Shown here: in pieces, positions 1 through 13,123 of the stretch
How the letters are laid out: each line of letters begins with the position of its first letter
How positions within the stretch are numbered: the first letter of the stretch is position 1
From: Dimargaris cristalligena
Lineage: Eukaryota; Kickxellomycota; Dimargaritomycetes; Dimargaritales; Dimargaritaceae
DNA: 35,561 nucleotides
Assembly (NCBI GenBank): GCA_027576995.1
Contig: JANBQC010000275.1
Coordinates: 1-35,561, forward strand
Direction of reading: 5' to 3'
Made by a program: the position numbers and the translations under genes
The notes under the pieces: model-generated
What the model was told of the DNA's origin: nothing
The model's database searches: none
The model's input: the letters and a program-made list of their open reading frames with translations, nothing else

Positions 1-3000
1 TAATGAAAATGGAGGAAAAATGACCATACTCGTCAGGGGCAGGGGCTCATTCACTTGTCAGGGGTGTACTTCCAATAAGTGCAAAAAATAGATAAAAAAT
101 AAAAGTAGGTAAAAAATGTGGTAAGTTCACCACATATGGATCTTTATAGTAACCCATTTGTCTGCTTATCAGAGTAGGTTCCACGAGGGTGTTGTGGTGG
201 GTACCTAATGGCCTAATTAGGCAACTCAGGTGGGGTTTCAGCCAATGACCAAAACTTACTTCACTCCAGCACTGTGGCAGCCTTCCACTACCCATAGAAA
301 CTGGAAGGCCACCCTAGCTTCATTCCCCATCAGTTGGAATCACCTGTTGACTAATGGTGAGGTATAACACCACCTTTATCAAATGCTTTCCATTTACTTT
401 ATCATTACATTTTCTATCAATGCTATTTTTATCAACCACAGGAAGGTCCTCCTTCAGCCTTCCCCTTCTACTATTACCATTAGTAGGGTTGGGCTTCTGA
501 CCTGAAGCCACCCCTTCTTCCATCATAGTCTTTGATTTAGTTATAAGTAGCACCATGGGGATCAATGGTCCTAGTGCTGGTTTACATAGTTCAGCTTGAG
601 TTTAAAATCCAAGCCTGTCACCTCTATAATAAACCATTCGTTATTAAGACCATTATTTCATATTTACATACTCTAGCTCTTTATATTGTCTACTTAGCAA
701 TACCAGCTCACTCTCATCACTGATTATTATAGTCCACATCTTCTAAGGTCCCAGACCTTCTAGTGTTTATATACTTTCTGGGTCTTTGACCCCTTCGGTT
801 TCCAGTCCCAGGACTTCAGTAATTGGCCAAACAGTTTTGGGCCAATTAACATTGCTGTAGTGACAACAAGGGTAAAGTAGGGTAAGATCGCAAGTAACCA
901 GGATATCTTGATCTCATTACTATTGGTCTATTCAATTCTATTTATTAATACTTTAAATATTCGTTAAACATCATGATGTTTATGTTACCGCTCTGTCTTT
1001 CCGAAGGAGTCAGACTCCCCATCAACGTCATCATTATCGATTTACCGACCAATGTCCGCAAAGAAACGGTGTCTTGGTCTAAGCACTCCTTCCCACCCCG
1101 GTTTTCCACCACCTGGCAGGACGGCGCTGAATCCTCCTGGATCCCCAGACCGCAGTATTGCAAAATCACTAGTGAATTTTAATATATCGGGGCTTTTCTC
1201 TTCAGATTTTTTTTATTACGAGGATAATATGTGTCCGAAGTTGTTGGCTAAATGGAGAAACGGATTACCAGTCGACGTTAATCTCCAAAGGAAACCACAA
1301 ACATCATCTACTTTAACTCGCTTGTCCCAACCACAGGCCAACGGTATAGCCCCCACCGTAATGGCAGAAGGGCAACGGCTAGTGGTCTTCTATTCGCGAG
1401 TAAAATAAATCTAGTGAGGAGCCAGAGACAGTCCGGATTCCTTCTGTATATATCTGGCCTCGATCTAAGGGTACTGCTCTTTTAATTGTTATGGGATTAC
1501 AACTGCCCGAATTAATCAACCAGCGAGTGGTGCCCCCCCCCCCCATTCAGTCTTTTTTTTTTAGACCAACGCTGATTGGCTAGAGCCCGTGGCTGTTGAC
1601 TGACCATTACTGGGATTAACGACCGTCAACCAAAGGGTGGAAGCCAATGGGTCTCGTATGTGGGAATGGCGCGCGAGGCATCGGGGTAACAATTAGAGAA
1701 TAGATGGGCTGGAGCACTAGTTGCGATTAACTAGGTTTAGACATTGCTGGAAACTACCCCTGTATATATATACATATATATATGTCCTCGAACCTGTTCA
1801 GTCATTTGATCAATATGGCGTGAAAGAGGGGTATCTACTAGTATATGTTAATAGACCGACCTGCTAAATCTTCCTGAGGGAACCGGTACTCAACAGTCAG
1901 CACTATTACGCGCGGGGGAGGGTACCTCTTGGAGCGATTTAACAATAGAGTCCAATAAGTACTGAGTAGGCCGTAACAGTAGACGGTGGCAGCGGGACGG
2001 GTTTGGATAGTCAAAAAGTATTACGGCAGTGGTCAAGGGTTCATAGGTACTAATGCACCCCTAATCCTGGACTCAAAGGCATTGCATTGACGGTCAGGAA
2101 AAGGGAACAGGGATTCGACTACGGCCCCTATATATAATAACATTATCTACATACCAGTACCAGACAATGATTACATTTAAACTCAAGCACCCCCCTTCGT
2201 CTCTCTTTACGCCATCCAATCTCGTTCAATAATCAGCAGATATAAGGTTAACAATGGTCAAAACAAAACGAAACGAAAAATAGCAGACAGTCAAGGTGAT
2301 ATCAGATGTCGACTCGCTCGAGCATAAATTGTAGATCAGGCTACCTGTTAGCTGCACCTATGCGAACCTGGCGCGTATGACATTAGGGCATCTGCACTGT
2401 ACGCCGAGATCAGTAGAGCTTGCGGAAACATTCATATATGTCTTCTTTTTTTAAAAAAAAATCAAATTGACGATAGGTTGCAGACTAGTACAGGTCAGTT
2501 AGCAATGGGCCGGGTAGGTCTTTTCCAGAATTAAATCGCCAACTTAAACTCTCGCACCCACAGTAAAGAAAAATAGTAGGCTAGTACCCACATTCTGTCC
2601 TCCGCCCCAAACAGGCATGTACCAGAAACCCTGCTTGTCAGCTGAGCCATTCAGTCCGGTTGGGCCGAGCAAGTGATATAACTAGACACCTGACTGTTAC
2701 TTTGGGCGGCCCCTTACTTTCAGGGACCGTGGCCAGCCAGGCAATTATTACATGGCAGTGTAGAGTATAACTCGCAATCGGTCGGGCATTTTGGTGTAGG
2801 ACTCGGCCAATGGGACTCCAGATGGTTACATAGTGGGTGTCCCATACATGTTCCAATAACGCTTGGCTGGCGAGGGAGGGGGAGAGTGAAGTTCTTCCGC
2901 GATGAATGACCTGCGCATTCAAATAAAACGAGACTGGGTGTAAAAACGAGCTTTCAATAGCCACTAATTACGCGATAGATTGGCCCGGTCCATGTGGATG

Positions 3001-5567
3001 TGTTAATAATAATTTACTGCCGGTATCTAAGGCAGAACCTACACAATGCCCCGTCGATTGCTCAACGGCCTTGGCAGTGATAGAATAAGGTACAGTGTCA
3101 CTGAGACGTCGCTGGAACCAGCGGCTACTGTAGTCACCCATTAGTCGATTCGAGACTACCATAAAATAAGGAACCGGACCATATAATCCGTTGGAAACGG
3201 CCAGACAGAGCCACCGCCCATTGGACCTGGTTCCTAACCCTCCATCCTTTGAGCATCTTAACGTCTGATGGAGGGACCTGCCCCTTGTTTATCCCCTTGT
3301 CTTCCAAAGGGAAGCGCTAGAGTCAAGCAACTTGAGCTGTACCCCCCCTCTCCCCTTCCGCCTGATTTGTACATGGTTGAGCTGTGAGCCCAGCGAGATA
3401 TACCCAAAGGGCGGGCAGTGTCTCCCCGATACAGCCTAGTCTATCACCAACCCACTGGAGTAAGTTACTTGGTCCCCCATGCGGTGGCTGTTGCCCCCCC
3501 CCAATGAACTATTCGAAATCTCGAATTTTAAATTTACGCCCTTGGGAAGGAGGTCGACGCCATGATCGAAAAAATTTCCAATCAAATAAAACGGAGCCAG
3601 ACGGAGGAGAGGAGGCATGGGACAAGATGAATGAGCCAAGCAGAAGGTTAGCGCGTGATTAAATGACAATTTCAAAGGACTGGTAATAATCAGTACCTGC
3701 CCCTGGACGGATGGACTCAGGCTGATGGTCCAAATGGGGAACCCACGGGTGGCTAACCACACTAGCAGATATTTACGCCCCTTGCTGCCCATGGGAAAAG
3801 GGAGAGGATGTCCGCAAGGGCCATACATCCCCGCCTACTGGACTTTGGGTGCCCTTTAGTCACTGGAGGGCCAAGGTACATTGCCGTTAGACGGTGCTGG
3901 CCTCGAATCAACCCATAGCATACGGTCTATACCACCTAAACTCTTAACGAGAGTATAGATACTACAAATTGGGATATGTACATCAGATAGACTAACCGTA
4001 CAAGACAGGTGGAAATACAATTACCAGATCGATTGGAGTATCTACAGTAATAGTAGCAGTAGTGGTGGTAGTATAAGTAGTAGATGCAAAGACATTCCCA
4101 ACGAAAGGGAAGGGCGTCGACCTGGCCGACGCAGCGAGAGGGAAAGAGAGGGGCACTGAATAGGCCAACCAGATTGGAGACAAATCGGAGGAGAATAATA
4201 ATATAGCACGATCTGTCGAATCAGATGGCAACCCAAATGACCTTGGTAGATGACACCAGTCGGGACCGGTTGACCTTTCGGGCAATGCGCCGACCTGTAT
4301 ATAACAGTAATGCAAAATACACGCGTGGATTTTCACCGGCCTCGTATACGTTAAGTTTCATGGCCTGTTTACCTATATACCTTCCCCCCTACTTTTTCTT
4401 GATGTACTTCTTTTCTAAGTTGTTTCAGCGCAATGTGGGGCGGTAATATCGGCCCAGCAGTGAATACACGGGTAAGGGTCCGGTACTCAGCCAAACTGGT
4501 CACTAGCCCAAAAGGAGTTAGAGTCCTGCTGGGCCCTGTATAGGGGGAGGATGGGCTCTATTCAGTGGACCCTTGTTGGCTCAATCAGTCCAGCGCTATC
4601 CCTTACGAACCACACTCGCCGCCACTCTGTCCTCCCCCCTTCTCCCTTAACCTTTTCACCATAGACCCTCTTTCTTTCTCTGTCCTTCGCGCGAATACGC
4701 CCACGGCCACCGCGCCCTTCGACGCATAGGGTACTAAAATAATTTAGAGTATTTAATTACAGGTGGCCGGGACGTCGTCATCGGCGTCCATTCTATCCCT
4801 ACTGTTGGTATTTTTGCGTTCCAAACACCTCGCGGCGGCCGGTATACGATTCAGTCCAATTGTTTCCTTTCGTCCTGGTTCATTCTATTTATTGTGTCGG
4901 TTCCCCGCCCATTCCCAATCCGCATTCTCGGTGTGGTATGAATAGAGCTTTCCATTTGGCATTTTCCGTTCTCTTCTAGTTTCCCTTCTGGTTGTTCCTT
5001 TTGCGTTTACACTTATTGTTTCTTTACACCCCGTCTCCCTTTAGAAGGCACCAGTCCATCAGCTACGACGACTCTATGTGTATTGGCTTTCGCAGCTATC
5101 CTACTAATTCCATTGACAGCGTTTCCTAGGATAGGGTCGCATCCTGAGGCTAGTGTAAAACTACCTTCTCTCTGGTCGTTCATAGATAATCCTTCCACCT
5201 AATTCAAACGCATACTAGCACCGCCGTAGAGCTTCCATACGGCGCCTGTTCGTTATTTTAAATTCTGATTACTGACTCTATTATTCCGAAATTTCTTCGC
5301 AGGTGTGAGCTTCGCGATTCCCTGCTAACATCTGTTCCGGCCGTTTTACCCTAAACTATTCCGCAATTCCAGTGCTCAGCATTTGAGCATTTTCCATTTC
5401 CCGATTGTTGGTGAATACATACATCTTTAGCCTGAAGGGCACGTTTCGGTATATCCTCTCGATTATTTTCATCGCATATCCCCTTGCAGGCTACACCTCT
5501 CGCTTAGATTACTCCCCTCCTCCGCCTCCCCCACGCCTCTCCTCGCTCGCTCACATCACCGACAACC
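1..5567. other. Gene-poor region upstream of the TEAD gene
   Basis: No coding region could be supported here on either strand. Open frames are short (at most about 130 codons), lack recognisable motifs and do not join through good splice sites. The first ~950 bases look different in texture (more AT-rich, with CTTCC/GGAAGG-type words) from what follows and may be an old mobile-element remnant, but no terminal repeat or enzyme domain was seen. An imperfect GTA/GTG triplet tract lies at about 4046-4084. From about 4600 to 5567 the plus strand is rich in C and T, as is usual upstream of fungal genes, so the last several hundred bases probably hold the TEAD promoter and 5' leader. Confidence 0.5.
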
Positions 5568-8248
5568 ATGCTGGCTAGCATTCGTAATTTCCTCTGTGAG
5601 GACACTTCGGGGTCCTATGAGAAGGCCGCCAAATACCTCGGTCAGGATGAAATGGAAGAAGTGGGTGCCCCTCCATACACACTATACTCTAGCCCAATTT
5701 AGTTATTACTTAGATTAGATGTCTATAGATTGTGATTAGGGATGTCAAGGTTAGTGAACTGGATGGGATTTTCGTTTACTGGACCAAGTTCACAGCGGGC
5801 TTTTTGTAAAAGAAAAAGTACGACACGGACACCTTAATACAATAATAGATTAGAGCTGACCATTCCTTTCTAAATGCTGTTTACACATATATTTTTTCTT
5901 CGTGATGATTAGAAATGGCCCGATGATGTTGAAGACGCATTTCTAGAAGGTAAGCCAGGTAACCACCTCATTCCACTTATAATTAGGCATCACAATTAAG
6001 CCGGGTACTGTTTGTTGTCTTCAAAAAATACCTAATGCACTATCTATAACCTTTACGCCAATTACTGTGGTTTCGGATAGCCGTCGAATACCTCAAGACG
6101 GTCGGTCGTAGAAAATTCTCCATCAATGGAAAACTATGTGGTAAGTTAATGCCCACGTCGACGTGTTGCGTCACGGGCCCATCGAGGCTTCCATTTATTT
6201 TAAACCAGTTATATCTATCAATACCATACCCTATTCGACTTTTATCCTTCTCACCACTCTACATCAATCTCTCCTGTCCACTTCTGACCATTAGGCCGGA
6301 ACGAGTTGATTTCGCGGTATGTGTATAAGAAAACCCGCAAATACCGATCCCGCAAACAAGTGTCCTCCCATATTCAAGTTTGGAAAAACAGCAAAAAGGT
6401 ATGTTCGACATCCAGCCAGCTACTAAGAGGTTGGTATTAGAAACTCGCCCTTCTACTAAGGGCAATAAACATTTGACTAACCCGGGACTACCCTAATATA
6501 TACTATTATTAACGGATGCATACTAATTAGCCGCCCTGTCGTTCAGGAAAGAATGGTAGGTAAAAACGCTTAGAACAACCGAGCGAAACCCATGTATTAG
6601 ACATAAATTTTGTCTAATGTACACCGAAACGGACGCCTATAAACCAATATACCCCAGCCTCTAGCCTTATTCACATGCTCGTAATAATGTAATGGTATCC
6701 TAACCTCTGCCGCTCAATTCTACAACCATGTATTATACAGATCCGATGGATAAGACCAAATTCAACTACTTTCAAACGCTGCTCCAGGAAAACCACAGTG
6801 CCAGCAGTGACAACCAGTCACTACCATCGTCCCCGTGCCAGTCGAGCTCGGTGCCTTCCACTGACTCGGTACTGAGCGGCAACTTTTCCGACCTGATTGG
6901 GTCTGCCCCGCCATCAACGACGTTCGAGCGCCTCCAGCTTCCCTTTTTCGGTAACGAATGGGCTCTACTGCAGCCCTACTCGCCCGCGCTGGCGACCCCG
7001 GCCCCTTCAATCACGGAAGGGGCTAGTACACCGAGTTCGCCGACGGTGTTTACGCCGTTTTTCCAAGACAAGCAGATTATCTGGCCCAATTACTTTGGTT
7101 TGTATCTGGACGTACTATCCTGCACTACGATGGTAGGTAGCAGCTGTTTAAGTGGTGTGATTTATCCGATTCTTGACATTGCCAATCGCAAAGACAGCAA
7201 AACAGATGGCCTGACCCAAAATGCTTTTTATACATTGTTATATCATTCGCTTTCTTTTAGACGACGGAACAACGCTGCCTCGCTAAAATGAAGGAATTGC
7301 ACGCCACACAATTCCCCCAGGTCCCTGTTGGTGTACTATCGTACCATACCCAGTGCTTCCTTGATCCTTTTCTCCGCAAGAGTCTGTCGCCCATTGTGCT
7401 CATGAAGGTAAACTAGCTTGGCTGCTCCTACGGACATGCTTCAAATGAACATTGGTGTATTTATGATATACCCGCGTTCTCCATATGCCTTCGCCAGGAC
7501 CTTTAACCCCCACCCTGTTGGCTAACTACAATCCATATCAACCCAACCTTGGGGATGATACATTCTACTACTTCTACGATCATTGTTAGGTGAACTTGGA
7601 CATGAGTGTTGTGGACACAGGGGGCATTAGCGACGTATGCATCACGGAAACCAGCGACGGCCGGCCACTCCAATGCGTATCGAATGTAATTTCGTTCGGT
7701 CGTCAGGTCTTTTCGAAGGCCGAGGCCAAGGCATCGGTGCTGCTGAACAGCCAGCATGTCTACCACTTTGACTTTGTGTCGCAGTTCTTCGGGGTCTACC
7801 TTAACCACGTCAAGGCTTTGGGGAACGTCCAGGCCATGGAAAACTCACTACGAAATCTGACCATCTGCCAAGTAAGTGTTTAGTAGTGTATATGACCAGC
7901 ATAGATGAGTATCCCGGTCCCTCCATGCCCTGAGAGAGAGATACATATATATATATATATAGACCCTTTGGTACTTCGAGGGCACGTGCACAGGACCATT
8001 ATGTAATACTTATAATACCCAAATCTAATAGCGTCTTATTGAAAACTCCCCCACCATTCACTCGTTATTTTTACTCGCCACAACAGACCTACAGTAACCT
8101 GATGTCCGATCAACCCCTCTTGACCGTCCTTTACGAATTTGATTTGGGCGATGGAACGGTAGAGCCCAGCTGGGTCATTAATATGCCGACGGACAATCTG
8201 TCACTTGGTTACCAACTTACAGATGTGGATAGCCAGACCAGCCAGTAA
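5568..8248 (+). CDS. TEA/ATTS-domain transcription factor (TEAD/AbaA/Tec1 family) with C-terminal YAP-binding-like domain
   Basis: A DNA-binding regulator of the TEAD family, built here from nine exons: 5568-5660, 5913-5949, 6081-6140, 6295-6398, 6531-6555, 6741-7132, 7261-7407, 7590-7871 and 8087-8248. All phases match and the total is 1302 nt (433 residues, as in animal TEADs). Residues 32-98 form the TEA domain: WPDDVEDAFLEA, GRRKFSINGK, GRNELISRY and RKQVSSHIQVWKN are clear family motifs, and the last is the DNA-recognition helix. Residues 107-220 are Ser/Pro-rich linker. Residues ~225-433 resemble the YAP-binding domain of animal TEADs: NVISFGRQVF (318-327), HVYHF (342-346), VYLNHVKALGNV, MENSLRNLTIC (369-379) and a terminal GYQL. 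The cysteine palmitoylated in animal TEADs is Ile320. The start is the first ATG in a CAACC context. Exon 1 and its GTGGGT donor are the least certain part; exons 2-4 and 6-9 are firm. Family identity is near certain; the target genes are unknown. Confidence 0.93.
6531..6555 (+). other. Predicted 25-nt microexon of the TEAD gene
   Basis: This short exon sits between a TACTAAT branch site directly followed by TAG and a GTAGGT donor. It enters in phase 0 after the TEA-domain exon and leaves in phase 1. That is exactly what is needed to join the phase-1 acceptor at 6741 and read into the long linker exon. It encodes PPCRSGKN plus the first base of an Asp codon. Without it, the consensus donor at 6399 cannot be joined in frame to 6741. 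An alternative without a microexon would use a weak donor near 6430. Confidence 0.6.
7931..7961 (+). repeat. (GA)n-(AT)n microsatellite in the last TEAD intron
   Basis: A short GA run is followed by an uninterrupted AT run at 7945-7961, inside the intron at 7872-8086. It is probably neutral and likely to vary in length between isolates. Confidence 0.85.
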
Positions 8249-8751
8249 ACCAAACCACGACAGCGCGTGCCCCCTCCCAGTGCGCCGAAGCCGATGGCTT
8301 TTAATAATATAGTTTACTAATGGTTCGCGGCCCGCCAATTCTTTGCATCTGATCAAACCCGAGGAGCCCCCACAACCATTGATATTCTTTATCGGGTATA
8401 TATCTTTATGGCTCGAATCTTCTTCTTACTAGGCTACACCCCGACACCATTAGTCTGCTACATCATCCACTTATACCATATATTGTTGATAAACTCGCCC
8501 ATTAACTTAATTCCCCTAATATTCAGTATCATAGTGTAAATTACCTAATAAACCAATATTTCAAACTAGTATAACCAACTAGCTAGCTAGTATATTGGGA
8601 CAATATTTTACTGAATTAACTACTACTTTAAATGATTTAGTGGAACAGGGAGGGAGTTTAGTATAGCACAATGGGGGAGGGGGTTTATTGTGGAAAAGAG
8701 ACACACAGAAGGGGGAATTGTGAATTGGGTAGGGGGGATTTGAGGGGGAAA
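8249..8751. other. Convergent 3' intergenic region, TEAD / ubiquitin-eS31
   Basis: AT-rich spacer between two genes that point toward each other. It must hold both 3' untranslated regions. No gene was seen. A minus-strand AATAAA for the ubiquitin fusion gene is listed separately. Confidence 0.6.
8684..8689 (-). terminator. Polyadenylation signal of the ubiquitin-eS31 gene
   Basis: Read on the minus strand this is AATAAA, 62 bases past the stop codon of the ubiquitin-eS31 gene. Position and sequence fit a poly(A) signal, although fungal signals are loose. Confidence 0.5.
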
Positions 8752-10452
<1,701 letters not shown>

Positions 10453-13123
10453 ATGTGCGACGTGAACCCCCCCGTCTCCCAAGGTAAGGGGGTGCTGCTG
10501 CCGAATAACATTCGCGTCCAACCATTTCCCATTGACCCTACTATGCCTCTAACCACCCATTCCACACAAACCCGACCAGTCGGTTTAACGAAAGTGTCGT
10601 CCATTTGCTCTACCAATGCCCCATACCCAACTCCCCATATAGGTCGGTTGCCTAAGCGCAACAACCATATTTGCCATAAGTGCAACGTGGCCAAGCCGAC
10701 TTTAAAGTCCAGACATACCTATTATTGCCAGTAAGTTATCTGAATATCACTACTTCTTACCAGGCCATTGGTACATTGGCGATTGCCCAACTATCCGTAT
10801 CTTCTTCACCCAGGCTAATGATCCCATCCATGCCCCAAATTACACATTGAATTCAACCCCCCCCCTCTCCACACACACACAGACCCTGCTTTGAAGTCGC
10901 CTTTGGTAACAAATTCCGTGCCCAGGTCGGCAAGGCCCTGAAGCTAAGCCCGCGTCGTAAACCCCGGGTTTTTCTAGCCCTCTCCGGAGGCACTTCGTCC
11001 AGGTTAAGTGATCTCCTGAACCAGAATTATCCGAAACGTGTAATGCACCAGACATTCGTCGCCCATCTAAAACACCAGGCTTGCAAATTAGCTGCTCCGA
11101 TAAAAGCCGGTGCGGTGCATCTCGTTCTAATCCCACTATGTATTCCCCGCATCCCTCACATACCCATCCACCCCCCTCTACAGAGCCCTGCTTGATCTGG
11201 TCTATAATTTCAGCAAACTGGACTACCCCACTGCCAATAACCAAAAATTCGAAAAATTCATTGTTTGTCACATCAATGAGAGCGCCCTCTTCCCCAACTC
11301 TGTAAGTATATAATATGGTATGCCACGAATCCCATACATGACCCATGGTCACAACCCCACTCATTACGTGTATTGCGTTCACACACCCACCCGACCTAAC
11401 CAGCCGTATGGCATTTTCATAAAACCGGATTATTGATTTACGGCTGATCGCATCGCCTACCCTAGACCGGTAATGCGGATATTCTTCGAGGAATGGTTGA
11501 GGCGTATGACGGTCCGACATACGATGAAGTGCCACTTGAAAGTGCTTTTCATGTGGGCGATACGGAATCAAACGACAGCATCCCTGCCCCACTCCTGCGG
11601 ATCAACGAAGGGAGCAGCTATGTCGACAGTGGTAAGCCCCCCATTAAATCAAATCAATTTTTAAACCGCGTACCCATTTACCTCCCTCACCTGGTCGAAT
11701 CACCCATATTTTCTAATATTAACCATACACCACACTTACCCTAAATACACCCATCTATAGAGTATTTGTTTACGCTAAGCCGGTCCGAGGAGTCATTCCG
11801 TGCGAAATTGCAGGCCCTGTTCGCCGCCACCAAGAAACTAACGGCCAAGGAAGAACTCTTGGCTGATCTGCGCACCAGCCTATTGCTCCAACGAGCCCGC
11901 CAACACGGCTGCGAGCTGGTTTTCCTCGGTGACACCTGCACCCGGCTGGCCATCCGGGTGATTGCTCTTACTAGCCGGGGCCGGGGCTACTCTCTGCCCG
12001 TCGAACTTGGTGACGGTTCGCAATGGTTTAAAGGTAGGTGTGGCTAATATTTGAGCCTTCATGTTGGCCCATTCATTCCCCAGAGACGGATTAACCCTGG
12101 TCTTAAAGATTATTCGGATTACTGGGTTATATTTTGACTCACCCATCTACTCCTGATTGCCTTCCTTGCATGTCTGCCCCATTTTTGAAATAATTAGACC
12201 TTCATTTGATCCGACCCCTTCGCGAGTGCATCGTCAAAGAGCCGGGGCTCTATAATCATTTCCACCGCCTAGAAGTAGTGACTCCGCCGTCCTTCACTAC
12301 TGGTCTCCCGGTGAAGGCCAGTATCGACAGATTAACTGAAGGTAAGAGCACCTATGTTTTTTTCTGAGTTTACTCCGAGAATCCCCTGCTGCATCATCAA
12401 TCATAGGATGTTCCCTCCTGTTTCCTCTGGTGATGACGGTGGGCACAACTGGCTGTTTAAATCGGCCAATAATATTTGTAAATGGGACACAGTTATTAAA
12501 ATCCCACCCAACCCTTATCGCAATTATCCTGACTAGATTTTATCGTTGGCTTGGATCGCGATTTCCCTTCGACGACCAGCGCTGTTACCCGGACGGCAGC
12601 CAAATTAACCCCCAGGGATGGATTAGATCTCCGAAAGCAATGCCTGCTGTGCTTGATGTAAGTACTGCAGAAACATTATATATATATATCAATTTATTTT
12701 GAATGTTATTCAGGTGATAGTCATTCATTTCCCCCACTCGCCCTACTTACTGAATCCCTGCCCTCCCCCCCCATCATTTACTAATTCCCACCCTCCAGGC
12801 CCGTGGAAACCGACATTCCGCAATGGAAGTCCGACATTACAGTGCGGACAAATACGGATAGCCAATCGACGAAGGATGCGCAGGGCCCTTCTAGCCCGTC
12901 CACGCTCAACTTGACTTCCCATCTGTGCTACGCCTGCCAAAACACCCTCAGCGAGTTGGCGCCCGGTGTCGATTTACCCACTCTAGTGCCCCCCACCTAT
13001 TTCGAGGAGACCATCGCGGGGTTGGGCCAGCTCGGCTTAACGGAGGAACACGGGACAGGAGGGGCCCTGATGAGTTCGGAGGCCATGAAAGCGTCGATTC
13101 AGGACTTTTTATTAGATGATTAA
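10453..13123 (+). CDS. CTU2: Cytoplasmic tRNA 2-thiolation protein 2 (CTU2/NCS2)
   Basis: The partner of CTU1/NCS6 in the complex that puts the 2-thio group on wobble uridine 34 of Lys, Glu and Gln tRNAs, using sulfur carried by URM1. Nine exons: 10453-10483, 10643-10730, 10883-11002, 11184-11301, 11466-11631, 11761-12033, 12198-12341, 12537-12657 and 12799-13123. They total 1386 nt and give 461 residues; human CTU2 has 515. The start MCDV resembles the usual MC start of the family. Visible motifs are an N-terminal zinc ribbon (C21xxC24, C39xxC42), FGNKFRAQVGK, the PP-loop-derived LALSGGTSS (71-79), LTAKEELLADLRTSLL, GDTCTRLAIR, IRPLRE, KASIDRL and a second zinc pair set (C349xxC352, C397xxC400). 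The loop reads SGGxSS rather than the SGGKDS of catalytic NCS6, as expected for this subunit. Intron 1 is 159 nt, a multiple of three, and has no in-frame stop, so a form 53 residues longer is possible. Confidence 0.95.

Noticed and set aside
1164..1178. 15 bases equal to a common TA-cloning vector flank (AATCACTAGTGAATT)
   Set aside because: The match is short and nearly palindromic, and the surrounding bases do not continue into vector sequence; taken as chance.
3436..3828. 130-codon minus-strand frame with GRKYLLVWLATRGFP, faintly like a retroelement integrase
   Set aside because: The resemblance covers about 20 residues, the expected catalytic Asp is missing, and no neighbouring protease, RT or zinc-finger motif is present.
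10840..11592. 250-codon minus-strand ORF
   Set aside because: It lies across CTU2 exons 3-5 on the opposite strand; the plus-strand exons carry clear CTU2 motifs and consistent splice phases.
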